Of a DNA stretch of 42,677 nt, positions 1 through 13,360 are shown in pieces; position 1 is the first letter of the stretch, and every line of letters starts with the position of its first letter. The notes under the pieces are model-generated. The model was not told the origin of the DNA. It made no database searches and saw only the letters and a program-made list of their open reading frames with translations. The DNA comes from Saccoglossus kowalevskii (lineage: Eukaryota > Hemichordata > Enteropneusta > Harrimaniidae): NCBI RefSeq assembly GCF_000003605.2, contig NW_003122910.1, positions 193,717 through 236,393 of the forward strand, in the 5' to 3' direction. Both the position numbers and the translations under genes were made by a program.

Positions 1-81
1 AAAAAATATATTTTGACAGTACAGTTATAATAGTATGTGATGATAATATACTATGTGGCTATGTTAATATATACATGCAAC

Positions 82-2701
82 GTGGTCACTTGTGTTAATA
101 TACCACATGGTGACCCATGTTAAAATAATAATGTGGTGACTTGTAGTAATATACCATGTGGTGACTTGTAGTAATATACCATGTGGTGACCCATGTTAAA
201 ATAATAATGTGGTGACTTGTAGTAATATACCATGTGGTGACTTGTGGTAATATACCATGTGGCGACCCATGTTAAAATACTAATGTGGTGACTTGTAGTA
301 ATATACCATGTGGTGACTTGTAGTAATATACCATGTGGTGACTTGTGATATACCATGTGGTGACTTGTAGTAATATACCATGTGGTGACTTGTGGTAATA
401 TACCATGTGGTGATTTGTAGTAATATACCATGTGGTGACTTGTAGTAATATACCATGTGGTGACTTGTAGTAATATACCATGTGGTGACTTGTGGTAATA
501 TACCATGTGGTGACTTGTGGTAATATACCATGTGGTGACCCATGTTAAAATACTAATGTGGTGACTTGTAGTAATATACCATGTGATGACTTGTAGTAAT
601 ATACCATGTGGAGACTTGTAGTAATGTACCATGTGGTCACTTGTGGTAATATACCATGTGGTGACTTGTAGTAATGTACCATGTGGTCACTTGTGGTAAT
701 ATACCATGTGGTCACTTGTGGTAATATACCATGTGGTGACTTGTAGTAATATACCATGTGGAGACTTGTAGTAATGTACCATGTGGTGACTTGTAGAAAT
801 ATACCATGTGGTGACTTGTGGTAATATACCATGTGGTGACTTGTAGTAATATACCATGTGGTCACTTGTGGTAATATACCATGTGATGACTTGTAGTAAT
901 ATACCATGTGGTGACCCATGTTAAAATAATAATGTGGTGACTTGTAGTAATGTACCATGTGGTCACTTGTGGTAATATACCATGTGGTGACCCATGTTAA
1001 AATACTAATGTGGTGACTTGTAGTAATATACCATGTGGTGACTTGTAGTAATATACCATGTGGTTACTTGTAGTAATATACCATGTGGAGACTTGTAGTA
1101 ATGTACCATGTGGTCACTTGTGGTAATATACCATGTGGTGACTTGTAGTAATGTACCATGTGGTCACTTGTGGTAATATACCATGTGGTCACTTGTGGTA
1201 ATATACCATGTGGTGACTTGTAGTAATATACCATGTGGAGACTTGTAGTAATATACCATGTGGTGACTTGTAGTAATATACTATGTGGTGACCCATGTTA
1301 AAATACTAATGTGGTGACTTGTAGTAATATACCATGTGGTGACTTGTAGTAATGTACCATGTGGTCACTTGTGGTAATATACCATGTGGAGACTTGTGGT
1401 AATATACCATGTGGAGACTTGTGGTAATATACCATGTGGAGACTTGTGGTAATATACCATGTGGAGACTTGTAGTAATATACCATGTGGAGACTTGTGGT
1501 AATATACCATGTGGTCACTTGTGTTAATATACCGCATGGTGACCCATGTTAAAATACTAATGTTGTGACTTATGGTAATATACCATGTGGTGACTTGTGG
1601 TAATATACCATGTGGAGACTTGTGGTAATATACCATGTGGAGACTTGTAGTAATGTACCGTGTGGTCACTTGTGGTAATATACCATGTGTTGACTTGTAG
1701 TAATGTACCATGTGGTCACTTGTGGTAATATACCATGTGGTCACTTGTGGTAATATACCATGTGGTGACTTGTAGTAATATACCATGTGGAGACTTGTAG
1801 TAATGTACCATGTGGTGACTTGTAGTAATGTACCATGTGGTCACTTGTGGTAATATACCATGTGGTCACTTGTGGTAATATACCATGTGGTGACTTGTAG
1901 TAATATACCATGTGGAGACTTGTAGTAATATACCATGTGGAGACTTTTAGTAATATACTATGTGGTCACTTGTGGTAATATACCATGTGGTGACTTGTAG
2001 TAATAAACCATGTGGTCACTTGTGGTAATATACCATGTGGTGACCCATGTTAAAATACTAATGTGGTGACTTGTAGTAATATACCATGTGGTGACTGGTA
2101 GTAATGTACCATGTGGTGACTTGTAGTAATATACCATGTGGTGTTTTCTAGTAATATACCATGTGGTGACCCATGTTAAAATACTAATGTGGTGACTTGT
2201 AGTAATATACCATGTGGTGACTGGTAGTAATATACCATGTGGTGACCCATGTTAAAATACTAATGTGGTGACTTGTAGTAATATACCATGTGGTGACTTG
2301 TAGTAATGTACCATGTGGTCACTTGTGGTAATATACCATGTGGAGACTTGTGGTAATATACCATGTGGAGACTTGTGGTAATATACCATGTGGAGACTTG
2401 TGGTAATATACCATGTGGAGACTTGTAGTAATATACCATGTGGAGACTTGTGGTAATATACCATGTGGTCACTTGTGTTAATATACCGCATGGTGACCCA
2501 TGTTAAAATACTAATGTTGTGACTTATGGTAATATACCATGTGGTGACTTATGGTAATATACCATGTGGTGACTTGTGGTAATATACCATGTGGTGACCC
2601 ATGTTAAAATACTAATGTGGTGACTTATGGTAATATACCATGTGGTGACTTGTGGTAATATACCATGTGGTGACCCATGTTAAAATACTAATGTGGTGAC
2701 T
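82..2701. repeat. 25-bp minisatellite, about 105 copies
   Basis: A tandem array with a 25-bp unit built around ATGTGGTGACTTGTAGTAAT followed by ATACC. The most frequent variants change the GGTGACTT core to GGTCACTT or GGAGACTT. A second, recurring unit type contains GACCCATGTTAAAATA. A block of about 280 bp near 1290-1570 recurs almost unchanged at 2244-2524, which shows a higher-order period of about 954 bp. Because 25 bp is not a multiple of 3, three units give a 25-residue repeating peptide on the minus strand; I regard this as non-coding. The array ends about 150 bp before an exon of the DZANK1-like gene, so it lies in an intron. Confidence 0.95.
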
Positions 2702-2851
2702 AATTATTGCATGACTGAATACAAACAAGAGAGCATATACAATGTATATGATGTACTCTGATAAAAATATCACACACTGAAACTGTAAATTCGTCCATCG
2801 TTACACAAACCGCAATGTAAATATGATAGTGACGTTGACTTATCACTCCAG

Positions 2852-2920
2852 GTCCAAAATACTTTGCTACAAGAGAAAGAGGATATTACAGTGATGACTG
2901 TGGTAGTGTATATAGTATAG
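2852..2920 (+). CDS. DZANK1: DZANK1-like exon a
   Basis: A 69-nt phase 1-1 exon between acceptor CACTCCAG and donor GTAAGT. It encodes a short linker that starts GPKYFATRERGYYSDD. It is the first exon of this gene visible in the window; the upstream intron is filled by the 25-bp minisatellite. The assignment rests on phase agreement with the next exon. Confidence 0.6.
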   Translation, partial: VQNTLLQEKEDITVMTVVVYIV

Positions 2921-5773
2921 GTAAGTAGTGTATCTTATATGTGATGAAAATAATTTGTTTATGTTGATTACAGTAATATATTTGTAGGTTACAGTAGTAT
3001 ATTTATAGATTATCATGGTGTATTTCTACACTTTAGATTACAATGTCATATTTATAGATTACAGTAGTATATTTATAGATTATCATGGTGTATTTCTACA
3101 CTTTAGATTACAATGTCATATTTATAGATTACAGTAGTATATTTATAGATTAGCATGGTGTATTTTTACACTTTAGATTGCAATGTCATATTTATAGATT
3201 ACAGTAGTATATTTATAGATTAGCATGGTGTATTTTTTTACTATTTAGATTACAATGTCATTTATAGATTACAGTAGTATATTTATAGATTAGCATGGTG
3301 TATTTTTTTACTATTTAGATTACAATGTCATATTTATAGGTTACAGTAGTATATTTATAGATTAGCATGGTGTATTTTTCTACTATTTAGATTACAATGT
3401 CATATTTATAGATTACAGTAGTATATTTATAGATTATCATGGTGTATTTCTACACTTTAGATTACAATGTCATATTTATAGATTACAGTAGTATATTTAT
3501 AGATTATCATGGTGTATTTTTCTACTATTTAGATTACAATGTCATATTTATAGATTACAGTAGTATATTTATAGATTATCACAGGTATTTATACATATAT
3601 AGATTACAGTAGTTCAGGCTAATCTCCTCAATTTATGTTTCCTCAGACTCGTATGAAACGTACGAGAAACCAAGGAAACAAATAGGTGGGAGAGCAAAGA
3701 AAAGAAATATTCCCAGACCACGAAAGAGGCATCCATCGGAAGAAAGAGAACGATCCAGGGAAAGGTCTTATCAGGAGAAAATGCATGTGAGTAATTACCT
3801 AGATACAACATATTGATTCAATTCTAATATTGCCACAGGTCATTCAGATGAAGTCTCCTACCAGATAGAAAGAAAAAATACATTTTGCCACTAGAGGGCA
3901 TTTCAATAATATTCTGATTTACAATTCAAATGTTAATAATTACTGATATCATAAATTGAATCTTGCGTTGTATTTCTTTACTAGCCTGAAGACAGACTCC
4001 TTCTAAAAGAGATTGGATCGAAAGGGAAGGGAAGATCAGAGGAAGTACAACAATTGTTGGATGAGGTAATACTTAGTTTAGGGCTACCACAGATTAATAT
4101 TATATGGTACAGCCGTAATCACTGATAGTTATCTTTACATAAGAATTTAACTATTTTATTGACAGAATATTTAAATATGACTTTGTATGGTAAATCATGT
4201 GCAAGCACACATATTGCTGCTGAATACCATGCACATGGCTTAACCTTTGTTCACCTGATTGTGTTATTTTACAGGGTGCCAATCCTAATGTTGAGAATGT
4301 AGATGGTGTACCTGTACTTGCTATAGCTGTAATCAATGGTCTCATCAACTGTGTACCAGTATTGGTGGAAGCCGGTGCTAAAATCAATAAAAGATTTGGA
4401 GCGTAAGTATAGTTCTACTATAATCCTATATTGTTACAACATAACTGCAGTGTGTTACATCTTTTTTATAGTACCGGTAATATGTATTTGTAATGTAATG
4501 TAGATATTTGATATGCAGAAATGATTATCATTTTTGAGACCTATTTCAACTGTGAGTTTGAACATTATTTTGTTGAAATATAACCAAATAGAGATGACCA
4601 AATCTAACGAAAATATTGTTTTAGACACAATTGCATAGACAAGGCTAATGCCACATGGAATGCAATGTGACAACTATTGGTTGAGTAGTCGGCATCATTG
4701 AAATTGATCAAGTTGCCATTATGTACCATAATCCCTGAGGTTGGATTGCAAAACTAGATTTCAATAAATGATACCATATGTAGACCTGGATGCAACCCCA
4801 CGGCCGGCAATCTTTTCACTTTTTTTCACATGCAAGTGATTTAATGCTCTATGTTGGTATATATCGTATATGTTGTATCATATTTTGGCGATGGCCATTA
4901 CAGATTAAAACTAATGGCACAGGGAATGATTTATTAACAATAAAAATCAGAAAATTATTAGTTACAAATATTACCGATTGTTTGCACTGTAATTCCATAC
5001 AATATCACTTTTATTCAGAAACTGTTTATGAAATTTTGGAAGACTGATATGCATAGCAAAATGTTATTAACTGAGTATAATGATGTGTGTTCAGAACAAA
5101 GATTCTATAAGATGGTATGCAAGGATGGTATCCATGAATGCAATGAAAATCTAATTTGTGCAAATTTACGTACTTTGATTGTGGAAATAGGAATGAATGC
5201 ATATATTGGCATATTCTAGAAAACAAAAACATAACACATTGTAAAGACATCGAAAAAAAAAAAGTTGAGACAAACACTAACCATTTCTTTTACATAATTA
5301 CATAATGCATTTGTCTTGAAATGTACATTTGTCACACAATTATGTGATTTATTTTATATGATTTCAAAATGGTTTATCATCACATACTATAACAGTTGCA
5401 TACATATGGTATATTGTACAGAATTATATTATAGTGTTAGAAGAGATCTGGATTTCATTCTAAGATTAAATGCAAATTTCTCACCTAATTTGACAGGAGG
5501 GGAAACACAGCACTGCATGAGGCGGTTTTAAAAGGACCAGGTGCCAAGAAAATGATAGAAACACTGATATCTAATGGAGCTAATTCCCAAGTACAAAATA
5601 ATAAAGGTATAACACCGTATGACCTTGCTGTGAAAGCTGGATATGATGGAATTACAAACATGTTAGCATCCAATGTGGGATTTTCTTTGATGGATAGATT
5701 ATCTAAAAAATACAGCAATGGCGATTTCAAGAAACACAGCAGTAGAAGAGAATTAGACTTGGATGGATTTTAG
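2852..5773 (+). CDS. DZANK1: DZANK1-like ankyrin-repeat protein, C-terminal five exons (5' part outside window)
   Basis: The C-terminal 231 residues are encoded by exons 2852-2920, 3647-3786, 3985-4065, 4275-4402 and 5497-5773. All junctions are GT-AG and phases agree (1/1, 0/0, 0/0, 2/2), ending in TAG at 5771-5773. The third exon starts PEDRLLLKEIG and ends EEVQQLLDE. The fourth begins GANPNVENVDGVPVLAIAV, and the last contains NTALHEAVLKG and GITPYDLAVKAG. These are ankyrin-repeat signatures and match my memory of the C-terminus of DZANK1 (double zinc ribbon and ankyrin repeat protein). In vertebrates that protein is linked to dynein-dependent transport and photoreceptor cilia. The zinc ribbons would lie upstream of the window. 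The second exon is basic and Arg-rich (PRPRKRHPSEERERS). The family call rests on recall of the motifs, not on a search. Confidence 0.75.
2975..3605. repeat. 70-bp minisatellite, about 9 copies
   Basis: An AT-rich tandem repeat of 70 bp inside the intron between the first two visible DZANK1-like exons. Each unit holds ATTACAGTAGTATATTTATA followed by a TCATGGTGTATTT segment. Copies differ mainly in a short T-run (CTACACTTT against TTTACTATTT). It contains no coding signal. Confidence 0.93.
3647..3786 (+). CDS. DZANK1: DZANK1-like exon b, basic linker
   Basis: A 140-nt exon (phase 1 to 0) between TTTCCTCAG and GTGAGT. The peptide is strongly charged and Arg/Lys-rich, with KPRKQIGGRAKKRNIPRPRK. 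It is probably a disordered linker before the ankyrin repeats. Confidence 0.7.
3985..4065 (+). CDS. DZANK1: DZANK1-like exon c, start of ankyrin region
   Basis: An 81-nt phase 0-0 exon between TTTACTAG and GTAATA. PEDRLLLKEIGSKGKGRSEE runs into VQQLLDE, the second helix of an ankyrin-like unit that continues in the next exon with GANPN. Confidence 0.78.
4275..4402 (+). CDS. DZANK1: DZANK1-like exon d, ankyrin repeat
   Basis: A 128-nt exon (phase 0 to 2) between TTTTACAG and GTAAGT. It encodes one ankyrin unit: GANPN, then VPVLAIAVINGL, then PVLVEAGAKIN. The usual TPLHLA is replaced by VPVLAIA, as in the DZANK1 family. Confidence 0.8.
5497..5773 (+). CDS. DZANK1: DZANK1-like terminal exon, two ankyrin units and C-terminus
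   Basis: The terminal exon after acceptor TTTGACAG (phase 2). NTALHEAVLKG starts one ankyrin unit and GITPYDLAVKAGYDG the next. A conserved-looking tail with MDRLSKKYSN follows, and the stop TAG is at 5771-5773. A second AG three bases downstream would drop one codon (AG|GGGAAAC) and cannot be excluded. Confidence 0.82.
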
Positions 5774-8700
5774 TGACAGTACTAAATCTACTTGCATCAA
5801 ATGAACTTGAAAAGCATGCACTTAGAACATCTCAGCACAAATGTACATTCAATCATGGCTAAGTAAGTAGCCAACAATCACACAAGACAATTCACCTGAA
5901 AAGTGTTTTTTTTAATAGGCACTTTTTCATCAAGTTGTCAGCAGTGACAACAAACAGTGTCCCTTATGTCTCAAATTATTAAACATAAATTTCCAATTAT
6001 TACATACCTTTAATATCTGGGTTACGTGGGCATCCATTTTCTTAAACAAGTTTGATCAAAACGCCATAGCATATAGAAATAATACAGTGCACCCAGACGT
6101 TTGGGCATCGAAGCAATTGACTGCAAATTTAAGCCATGCAACCATATATAACACAACAATAGTGCAAAGCAACTACACACATCCTAATCTTTGTATACAT
6201 GTTGCTATAGCGATGGATTCAGTAGAACAACACAGTGTCTCATCAAGGATGTGTGATTAGTGCCAATTTTTGACAATTCTCCAACTTTTCTGGTGTAGGC
6301 AAAATTTTTACATTGAAATTCTGTGTATTTTTTTAATTGTAAATTACACAGTGTTAGCAACTACCAACTGGTATATACTGTTAATGCTTCCAACCTGGAA
6401 ATCCAGGTTGAACATATTTGTCGTCTTATCTGCAAACTGGAAACATGGGAATTGCAATGTATCTACAAATGTACCTGACCAAACAAGAGTACAAAATAGT
6501 TTTGGGGAGAACTTTCAACATGACCTGCAATGTTAACGCATCTTTTCAACACAATGAAATATTGCATTTTTGTGGCAGTAATAAACAATGAAGATTTCGA
6601 TGCAAATGATAGAAATTGAACAAGAATGGATACAAGTGGTGGAACAAGCGAAGATCAATTTGATAAAAGTATGGTTGAAAAGATCCCCTCTTGTAAACTG
6701 AGTAATGAGAGTTTCCGTCTGGATGAGACACCAACAATATTGTATTACAATATGATTCAACATCTCACAAATAATACATTTATTTTTTGAACATACAAAA
6801 TCTCATTAAAACTTAGATTTGGAATTAGATGTTATTAGACATAATTTATTAGAGCAGATGCATATACAAATTGAGAAAATCAGTGACAATTTTTTTTTTT
6901 TTCATAGAAAAATTATATAAACCGGGTTATATATGGATTCACTGTAGCATACTTGAACTAGCAGTAATTTGTTTCTTTTACAATTTTTTTATGTACATTT
7001 TATTTCAATTTTACTGGATTTGTACAGACATATATGAAGAATCTTGTAATTATCAAAATTTTAAATAAAGTCATTTTATTAATTGTATTTTATATCCTAA
7101 ATGGTAAACCTTTTGTAATATAAATATAATAACTAATAATAATAGTATAATTAGTTTTGAATTTATCTATTTATTTGCTTGTACATCCTCTACTGTTCTT
7201 AGGTAGTATAGATAAAATCATAATTAATTAAAAACTCATTAACAGATTTTAATTTATAAAGTTTACATATGGGGAAAAGAAAAAATAATGATTTCTTTTC
7301 ATGACTGACCTCTAACTTTTTACTCCTTCATAGTATTTAGAATGCATTACTGCTCTTCTTATCACATTTTTTTATCAAAATTTTTGCCTGAGGACTAGAA
7401 ATGCTGCCTGACCTGTATTTTGATTCACTGATGTACAAGTACAGTCTTTAGTTGATCTTTCCCTGGGTTCACTCAGTTGTGTTCAAGTCTTGGCCTTCGC
7501 ATTCTTATAAATCTGTTAAGCTCCTCCCTCCTAGAGTAAGGTCAACTGGTTCAACCCCAGGTAGAATTTGAACTTTGACCTACTGATAACTGTGACTTCC
7601 AGATTCACTAACTCAAACTGACAACAACAATCTTTTCACAAAAGATAAGTTTATTTTGTAATTGTACTATTTTTTAAGAAAATGTATATTTTGTAAAGCA
7701 ATAAATTTGTATCTTTGAAATTTAATAAAATTATTTTCCCCGTAAGGATTTACATTTACCGGTACAACTAATAGTATCACAATGTTTTTGTTTTTTTTAT
7801 CAAAAGAACGTTATATAGCCCTCTGTGGTTGGAAAATAGTTGACTTCGTTTTTACATTGATTGGTACAATGATTGTAGAATACATTTATGGATGTAGATA
7901 TGTGATTTAGTGGACTAGATAAATCTCAGGGCTACTGTGTCTAATCATGTACAGAACAGCTTTCACAGAAATAAAGACACTTTGTTATACTGATTCCTAA
8001 ATTGGTGGTTAACTGATAATGATCTTATGTAAACAAGTTTCCTGGTTGCTGAGTGTGTGTGTGTGTGCGTCAGTCAGAGATTCGTTTTTGACTCTTATTT
8101 TCTCAACTACATTCTTAGCTGTTGTTCAGGTAGCAAGATATTATAAATTGTATTTAATCCTGCTTTGTGGATATGAATGAAAACAAAGTCATAAATCTTC
8201 TAAGTAATGTGAATACCTACAATACAAAATGTTTGGACATTGAAACGGGTGTAAGAAAATATCTTACTAAAACTGTTCCTGTTTATTAGAAGTGTATTGC
8301 GGTCGATCGTGTACATGATGGCTAAGTAACCAAAGAACCTCAACTCTGCCTTTGACTGCTCTGAGGGTTTTCATGGCTTTGTTATTTACTGCACTGAGGT
8401 TTGTGAAATTTAAACATGCTTAAGTAATATGGGTCATTCACCTGTTGTCTCAGGAACAGCTCTTCCAAGGGTTCATAAATACGATGTTTCATTAGTCTGA
8501 CAAAATAATCCCATACATTCTACCATTTTCAACGCATCTTGCAACCTCTGTATATTTTTTTATTCCAAGAAAACCGTCAGACTAAATTATAAGTTAGCTT
8601 GTTTTTATGTGTTTATATTTCATGCGTTCATGCGTAAAGCTCACAACAGTACTAAAACTATAGGTACTTAATTTTGTATCTAGCTGCAAATGCTTGGTAT

Positions 8701-9640
8701 TAAATTCTTAGAACAATACAGAGATATTGGTCATTAATCTTCAAATAGTTCGAAAATGCTAAAGTTTTAAAGCTTGTATAGTATATGAGTAAATAAACAT
8801 TTATATAACGACTGCAACACAGATAAACATTGTGTTACTTTCTCGTCTAGTACAAGTATAAGATGCATTTATGCATTGATTGAACGGTGTAGCTGTAGAC
8901 AATTTGTCATATTACAATGTGTGGAAGGTGGGACATTGCAATTTTTCATTTTCTATTATGTCAAATGTATAAACGCGATTACATCGTTATTTAAGAACAA
9001 AATGTAGCTAGATCGATATTGGAGTACACCTACTATTATGTCCCTCGTTTCTTGAGACAGTAATTCTCCTGTAATATCGAAGGATTTCAATTATTTTGTC
9101 CAAAAACCGTATTTAGATCGATATTAGAGATTGTTCATTTTGAAGTTCCTCTTTTCTTGTACCAGTAATTCTCCAATAGAAACCATAGAATCTAAATAAT
9201 TTTCATCAGAAGTTAGAATAATTTAATAGTTCTAGAAGTCAAGGCAAAATGATAATTGTCCGATATTGGACAACTCTTTAATATTGATAATTTTTTGATA
9301 ATATGGTAAAAAAAAATCAGTGTCACGTCTCCTGTAGTGAATCATTTACATATGTACCGGGTGGCACGTTTACTTGTGTAATAGACGGAACTTTTGCAAC
9401 GATTCAATCCTTTTTAACTGTTTCTTTGTAAACGTTCAAAGAAGGGAATTCAAATGAATGAAAGAATAATATGGTCCATCTTACTTGTATTTTCACTGCA
9501 TACTTTTTCTACATTATTTCTTCATATTCTGTTTTACATTTACAATCTATCTATTTACTTGTCTATCGTTATTGTCGTTTACAATATACCAACATATATG
9601 TAATACGCTATTTGAGAAAATGAATTAACAATAAATACTT
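5774..9640. other. 3' UTR and downstream flank of the DZANK1-like gene; no other gene seen
   Basis: AT-rich sequence with no ORF of coding character. Candidate poly(A) signals AATAAA on the + strand are at 6580-6585, 7064-7069 and 7700-7705, so the 3' UTR could be 0.8-1.9 kb; I cannot choose between them. A short (TG)n run is near 8056. Otherwise I see no structured element. Confidence 0.5.
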
Positions 9641-9647
9641 AGATTAT

Positions 9648-9835
9648 TGAACCCTCGGACTAATGAACCTCGAACAAATAAACCCTCGGATTAATGAACC
9701 TTGGACAAATAAATCCTCGAATTAATGAACCTTGGACAAATAAACCCTCGGATTAATGAACCTTGGATAAATAAACCCTCCGATTACTGAACCTCGGACA
9801 AATAAACCTTCGGAGAAATGAAGCCTCGGAATATT
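9648..9835. repeat. 31-bp tandem repeat, about 6 copies
   Basis: Copies contain CCTCGGATTAATGAACCT followed by TGGACAAATAAAC. The unit is 31 bp, and adjacent copies differ at one to four positions. It is a short intergenic minisatellite with no coding signal. Confidence 0.85.
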
Positions 9836-9879
9836 GACCTGTAACCTTTGCCACAATTTATCTATGCCACTGTATTCAT

Positions 9880-10225
9880 GTCTACTTGTATATATCACAC
9901 TATGTTTATGTCTACCTATAGCTATATCTCTATCACATACTAATATATCTAACTAAATCTATTCCACTGTATTCACATACCTACCTATAACTATTACACT
10001 ATATTCTTATACCTAACTATATCTATTTCATATACTCATATACCTAACTATATCTAAACCACTATATTTATATATCTATACTACTATATTCTTATATCTA
10101 ACTATATCTATTTCATATACTCATATATCTAACTATCTGTACCACTATATTTATATGTCTTACTATATGTAAACCATTATTTTCCTATACCTAACTGTAT
10201 CTATTTCCATATACTCATATACCAT
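9880..10225. repeat. degenerate AT-rich tandem repeat
   Basis: Repeated variants of ACCTAACTATATCTATTTCA and TATACTCATATACCTAACTA, with a period of roughly 60-80 bp. It has low complexity and no coding signal. Confidence 0.7.
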
Positions 10226-10599
10226 AAAATTATTTTATATTTTTAAATCATTCATTTGTCTAATTAACTCATGTATCTCTTCCTCCAATCTAATTTTTTT
10301 GATAAATTTACCAATCTCACAGTCAGTCTTTCGCTTTGTTCCTCTGTTCACAATCTGTTTCTCAATAACCAACTGACAATTCTTTTTAACAACATTGGCA
10401 GCTTATTTAAATTGATTCAAAATTTAATATTAGCCTTTCAAACAAGAAGCTTGGCAACTAGTATTTGTCAGATATTTGAGACACAAAAAGTATTGTTGAT
10501 ATAATTTATTCAAGAGCACATCTACAACAAGTTCAATTCAAATCTGATTTTACAATTATCAGAAATTGGCTAATAATAATAATAATTAGATAATCTATA

Positions 10600-11935
10600 T
10601 GCATGTTTTTTCAATATAAAACTAATTAGGTCAGCAGATTATGCCCCAAAAAATCTACGAACCAAATTTCAATGAAATGTGATGGTTATGCATATTATGC
10701 AAATTAGGCAATTAGTATGCTTGAATTTCAATCCACAACTAATCAGGTCTTTACCATGTTCCCAAGCACATAAACACTAAGTGTTGTTGAAATGCAATAA
10801 TTGGGTTTTGAGAAAAAAAATCTGTAATGATTATACAAAGTGAGCAATTATTATGCATATATTTCAACCCAAAACTAATTAGGTCTGTGTATTATCCCAA
10901 GCACATATGTATCAATTTTCATCATGATGTGATGATTAATTCTGAAAGCCGAAAAGTAAATAATTAGGCAAATTAGGTAGTTATTATGGATGTATTTAAA
11001 GTAGTTAAATTAGGGTGTTGCACAGTATTGATGTGCTGAGATTCATTGATATAATATTATAAGTATTGATGGAAAACAGAAAACTGACTAATTGTTATGC
11101 AAATAAGGTAATTAATATGCAATTTTTATTCAATACTAATCAGGTCTGCGAAATGCATGTATGTGCACCAATATACCAAGTTTCATTGAAATCTGACCAG
11201 CGGTTCTTGAGATAATTCTGGAACAGACATACATACTTACGCACATACAGAGAGACAGGGTATCTGCAGGGTAACTATCCTGTTGTGTGGAAAATGATAT
11301 TCTGGAAAGTCTTTTAGATTCTTTTACATAAAAAATTAAAGTCAGCTCCATCCCATATACAACTTGTGCCATCTTGCATTGAATAATACTTTTTATGTAT
11401 TCCTTCTTTCCTGACTACAATTTCATCATCACATTGAATCCATTGAACGCCCATGAAATTACATGGCTTTATATACCAAGTTTTATTGAAATCTGATGAG
11501 TGGTTGAGATATTGGTAGAAAAGCTAAATATTAGCTAATTAATATGCAATGTAGGACATTAATACGCTTGAATTTCAATCAAAAACTAATCCGGTCTGAG
11601 CATGATCCCAGAGCATCTATGTATCAAGTTTCATTAAAATATGTTAAATGGTTCTTGAGAAAAAAGGAAAAATTGGCTGATTAATATGCCAATTTGATCA
11701 TTAATATGCACGAATTTTAACCAAAAAATATTTGAGTGTGCGCATTATTCCAGAGCTTCTATATATCAAGTTTCATTAAAATCTGTTAAATGGTTCTTGA
11801 GAAAAAAAGGTAAAATTGGCTAATTAATATGCCAATTGGATCATTAATAAGCACGAATTTTAACCTGGGAAAGTTTGAGTGTGCGCATTATCCCAGAGCT
11901 TCTATATATCAAGTTTCATTAAAATCTGTTGAATA
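10600..11935. repeat. degenerate ~140-150-bp repeat, about 8 copies
   Basis: Each copy holds, in order, an ACTAATTAGGTCTG-like box, a TTATCCCAGAGC box, ATCAAGTTTCATTAAAATCT, GGTTCTTGAGA and an ATTAATATGC run. Box starts are near 10620, 10735, 10871, 11128, 11583, 11723 and 11862. The last three copies are the most alike. The motif 'caagtttcat..aaatctg..cggttcttgaga' resembles dispersed repeats common in invertebrate genomes; the element class is not identified. Confidence 0.8.
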
Positions 11936-11945
11936 TAGATATAGG

Positions 11946-12209
11946 GGTCTCGTCTGAACAAAGATGGCGACTTTGACTGTTGCGCAGATCAACGAGTACG
12001 AACTGATACGTTTCCAAGCTTTAATTAGGCAATTTTCATGTGACTGGAAGGTATCGAAGGAGTCACCGTCGGTAATCAGTGCAAATCGCGCCCAGGTCAA
12101 ACCTCATACTTCTGATTTCCATTTGAAGAACGCATTGGATTGTTGGAAAATCAATGTTTATCAACACAAATGTCACACATGCGCAGCCCGACGACTAACG
12201 CGCTTTAAG
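11946..12209. mobile_element. MITE-like element related to the one at 18505-18763
   Basis: The interior (CCAAGCTTTAATTAGG, GAAGGTATCGAAGGAGTCAC, GCAAATCGCGCC.AGGTCAAAC, GGATTGTTGGAAAAT, ATGTTTATCAACA) is shared in the same order with the element at 18505-18763. Its right end, CGACGACTAACGCGCTTTAA, is a diverged form of that element's CGACCACCGCCCTTTAA. The 86-codon frame across it is not treated as a gene. The outer limits are approximate. Confidence 0.75.
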
Positions 12210-13360
12210 ATCAATCGGTCGTGACGAGTAATTGCATGGGAGACTACATGAGCAAACCACAGGGTGAAATACTTTTTTTTTGGACCCAGTAAAAACATAG
12301 AAAAGACATAAAACATTTTTCGTATTTTTATAATTGCAATGTAACACCTTTATAGTAGAAGGTCGTGCTGATTATTTTGATATTTTAAGTTTATAGAATG
12401 TTTTAAAATTTGCACGTATTTTCAACGCACAACTAACTTTTGCCGTCGGCTATAATGAATGTAAGCTATTAAAACGGAGTGCAAATTTGTGAATAGTGAG
12501 TGCAAAGTTGGTAGATTTGCGTGTATGTTTGAACGAAGTTGTTGTCATATTTAACCGTGAAATTATAAAGTAGGAAAAGAGAATAAAATGCAAGTGAAAG
12601 TATCGTATAATGGCATAGTGTCTTATGGGCAGACCGTGACATGTTCTAAAAGAGCCTAAAAAGACAGGAGAACCATTAGAAAAGTAAGTGGGTTTTCTAT
12701 TATATTTTACCTAAGTCATTGTAACATCGACCCCGCAGTTAAAAATATAAAGAAAATGAGCAAATGTGTTAGAAAAGCCACTTATATTAGCAGATCATAC
12801 CCATTTGAAAGCGTAACATGATAAACAAACTGCTTACAAAGTAGTGAAAAGTGGTTGCAAAGTTAGCAAATTTACATGGAAATGTGATCTATGTTGTTAT
12901 ATTATCGAGCCTTTAGAAAAAGTGAATAAATATGTCATAAATGTCCGTTTATTATCGTACTGACTTTCAAAGCATGGATAGGTCATAGGTCAATTTACGA
13001 AAGACACGAGTGAAAACGAATGCAATTTCGAAACACTTCCAAACAATAAATGGCCGCCAATTCGAATAAATTTCAAATGATCCCAGGGGTCGTGTGGTCG
13101 TGTGTAACAAAAGTTAAGATCAATCGGGCGTGGCTAGTAATTGCATGGGAGACTACGGCATCAAACACATGTTCTTTGAGGTTAATTCTTTGAGGTTAAT
13201 TAGAGGTAATTTGAAAACTTTCTTTAATATAAATGATTGTTATATTGCAATCTCCTATTGTAGTGACTCTATTTATTGTATTTTCTGTGCTTTGTTTCTT
13301 GTATGTGTATTTCATTTCCAGTACTATTGTCTTGTCTACCCCGTCATTTTTCAAATTTTC
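12210..13360. other. intergenic; a short direct repeat brackets it
   Basis: AGATCAATCGGTCGTG followed by AGTAATTGCATGGGAGACTAC at 12209-12245 recurs at 13117-13153 with a few changes. These may be ends of one larger mobile element or two copies of a short one. No gene is seen between them. Confidence 0.5.

Noticed and set aside
120-2491. Long minus-strand frames with a repeating Tyr/His/Pro-rich peptide
   Set aside because: They are the 25-bp satellite read through; the same peptide appears in several frames and there is no start context, splice signal or domain.
82-2701. CRISPR-like regular spacing
   Set aside because: Units are contiguous and homologous throughout, with no unique spacers; the window is animal DNA.
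7548-7558. GGTTCAACCCC, a tRNA B-box-like motif
   Set aside because: No A box at the right distance and no cloverleaf; at most a decayed SINE.
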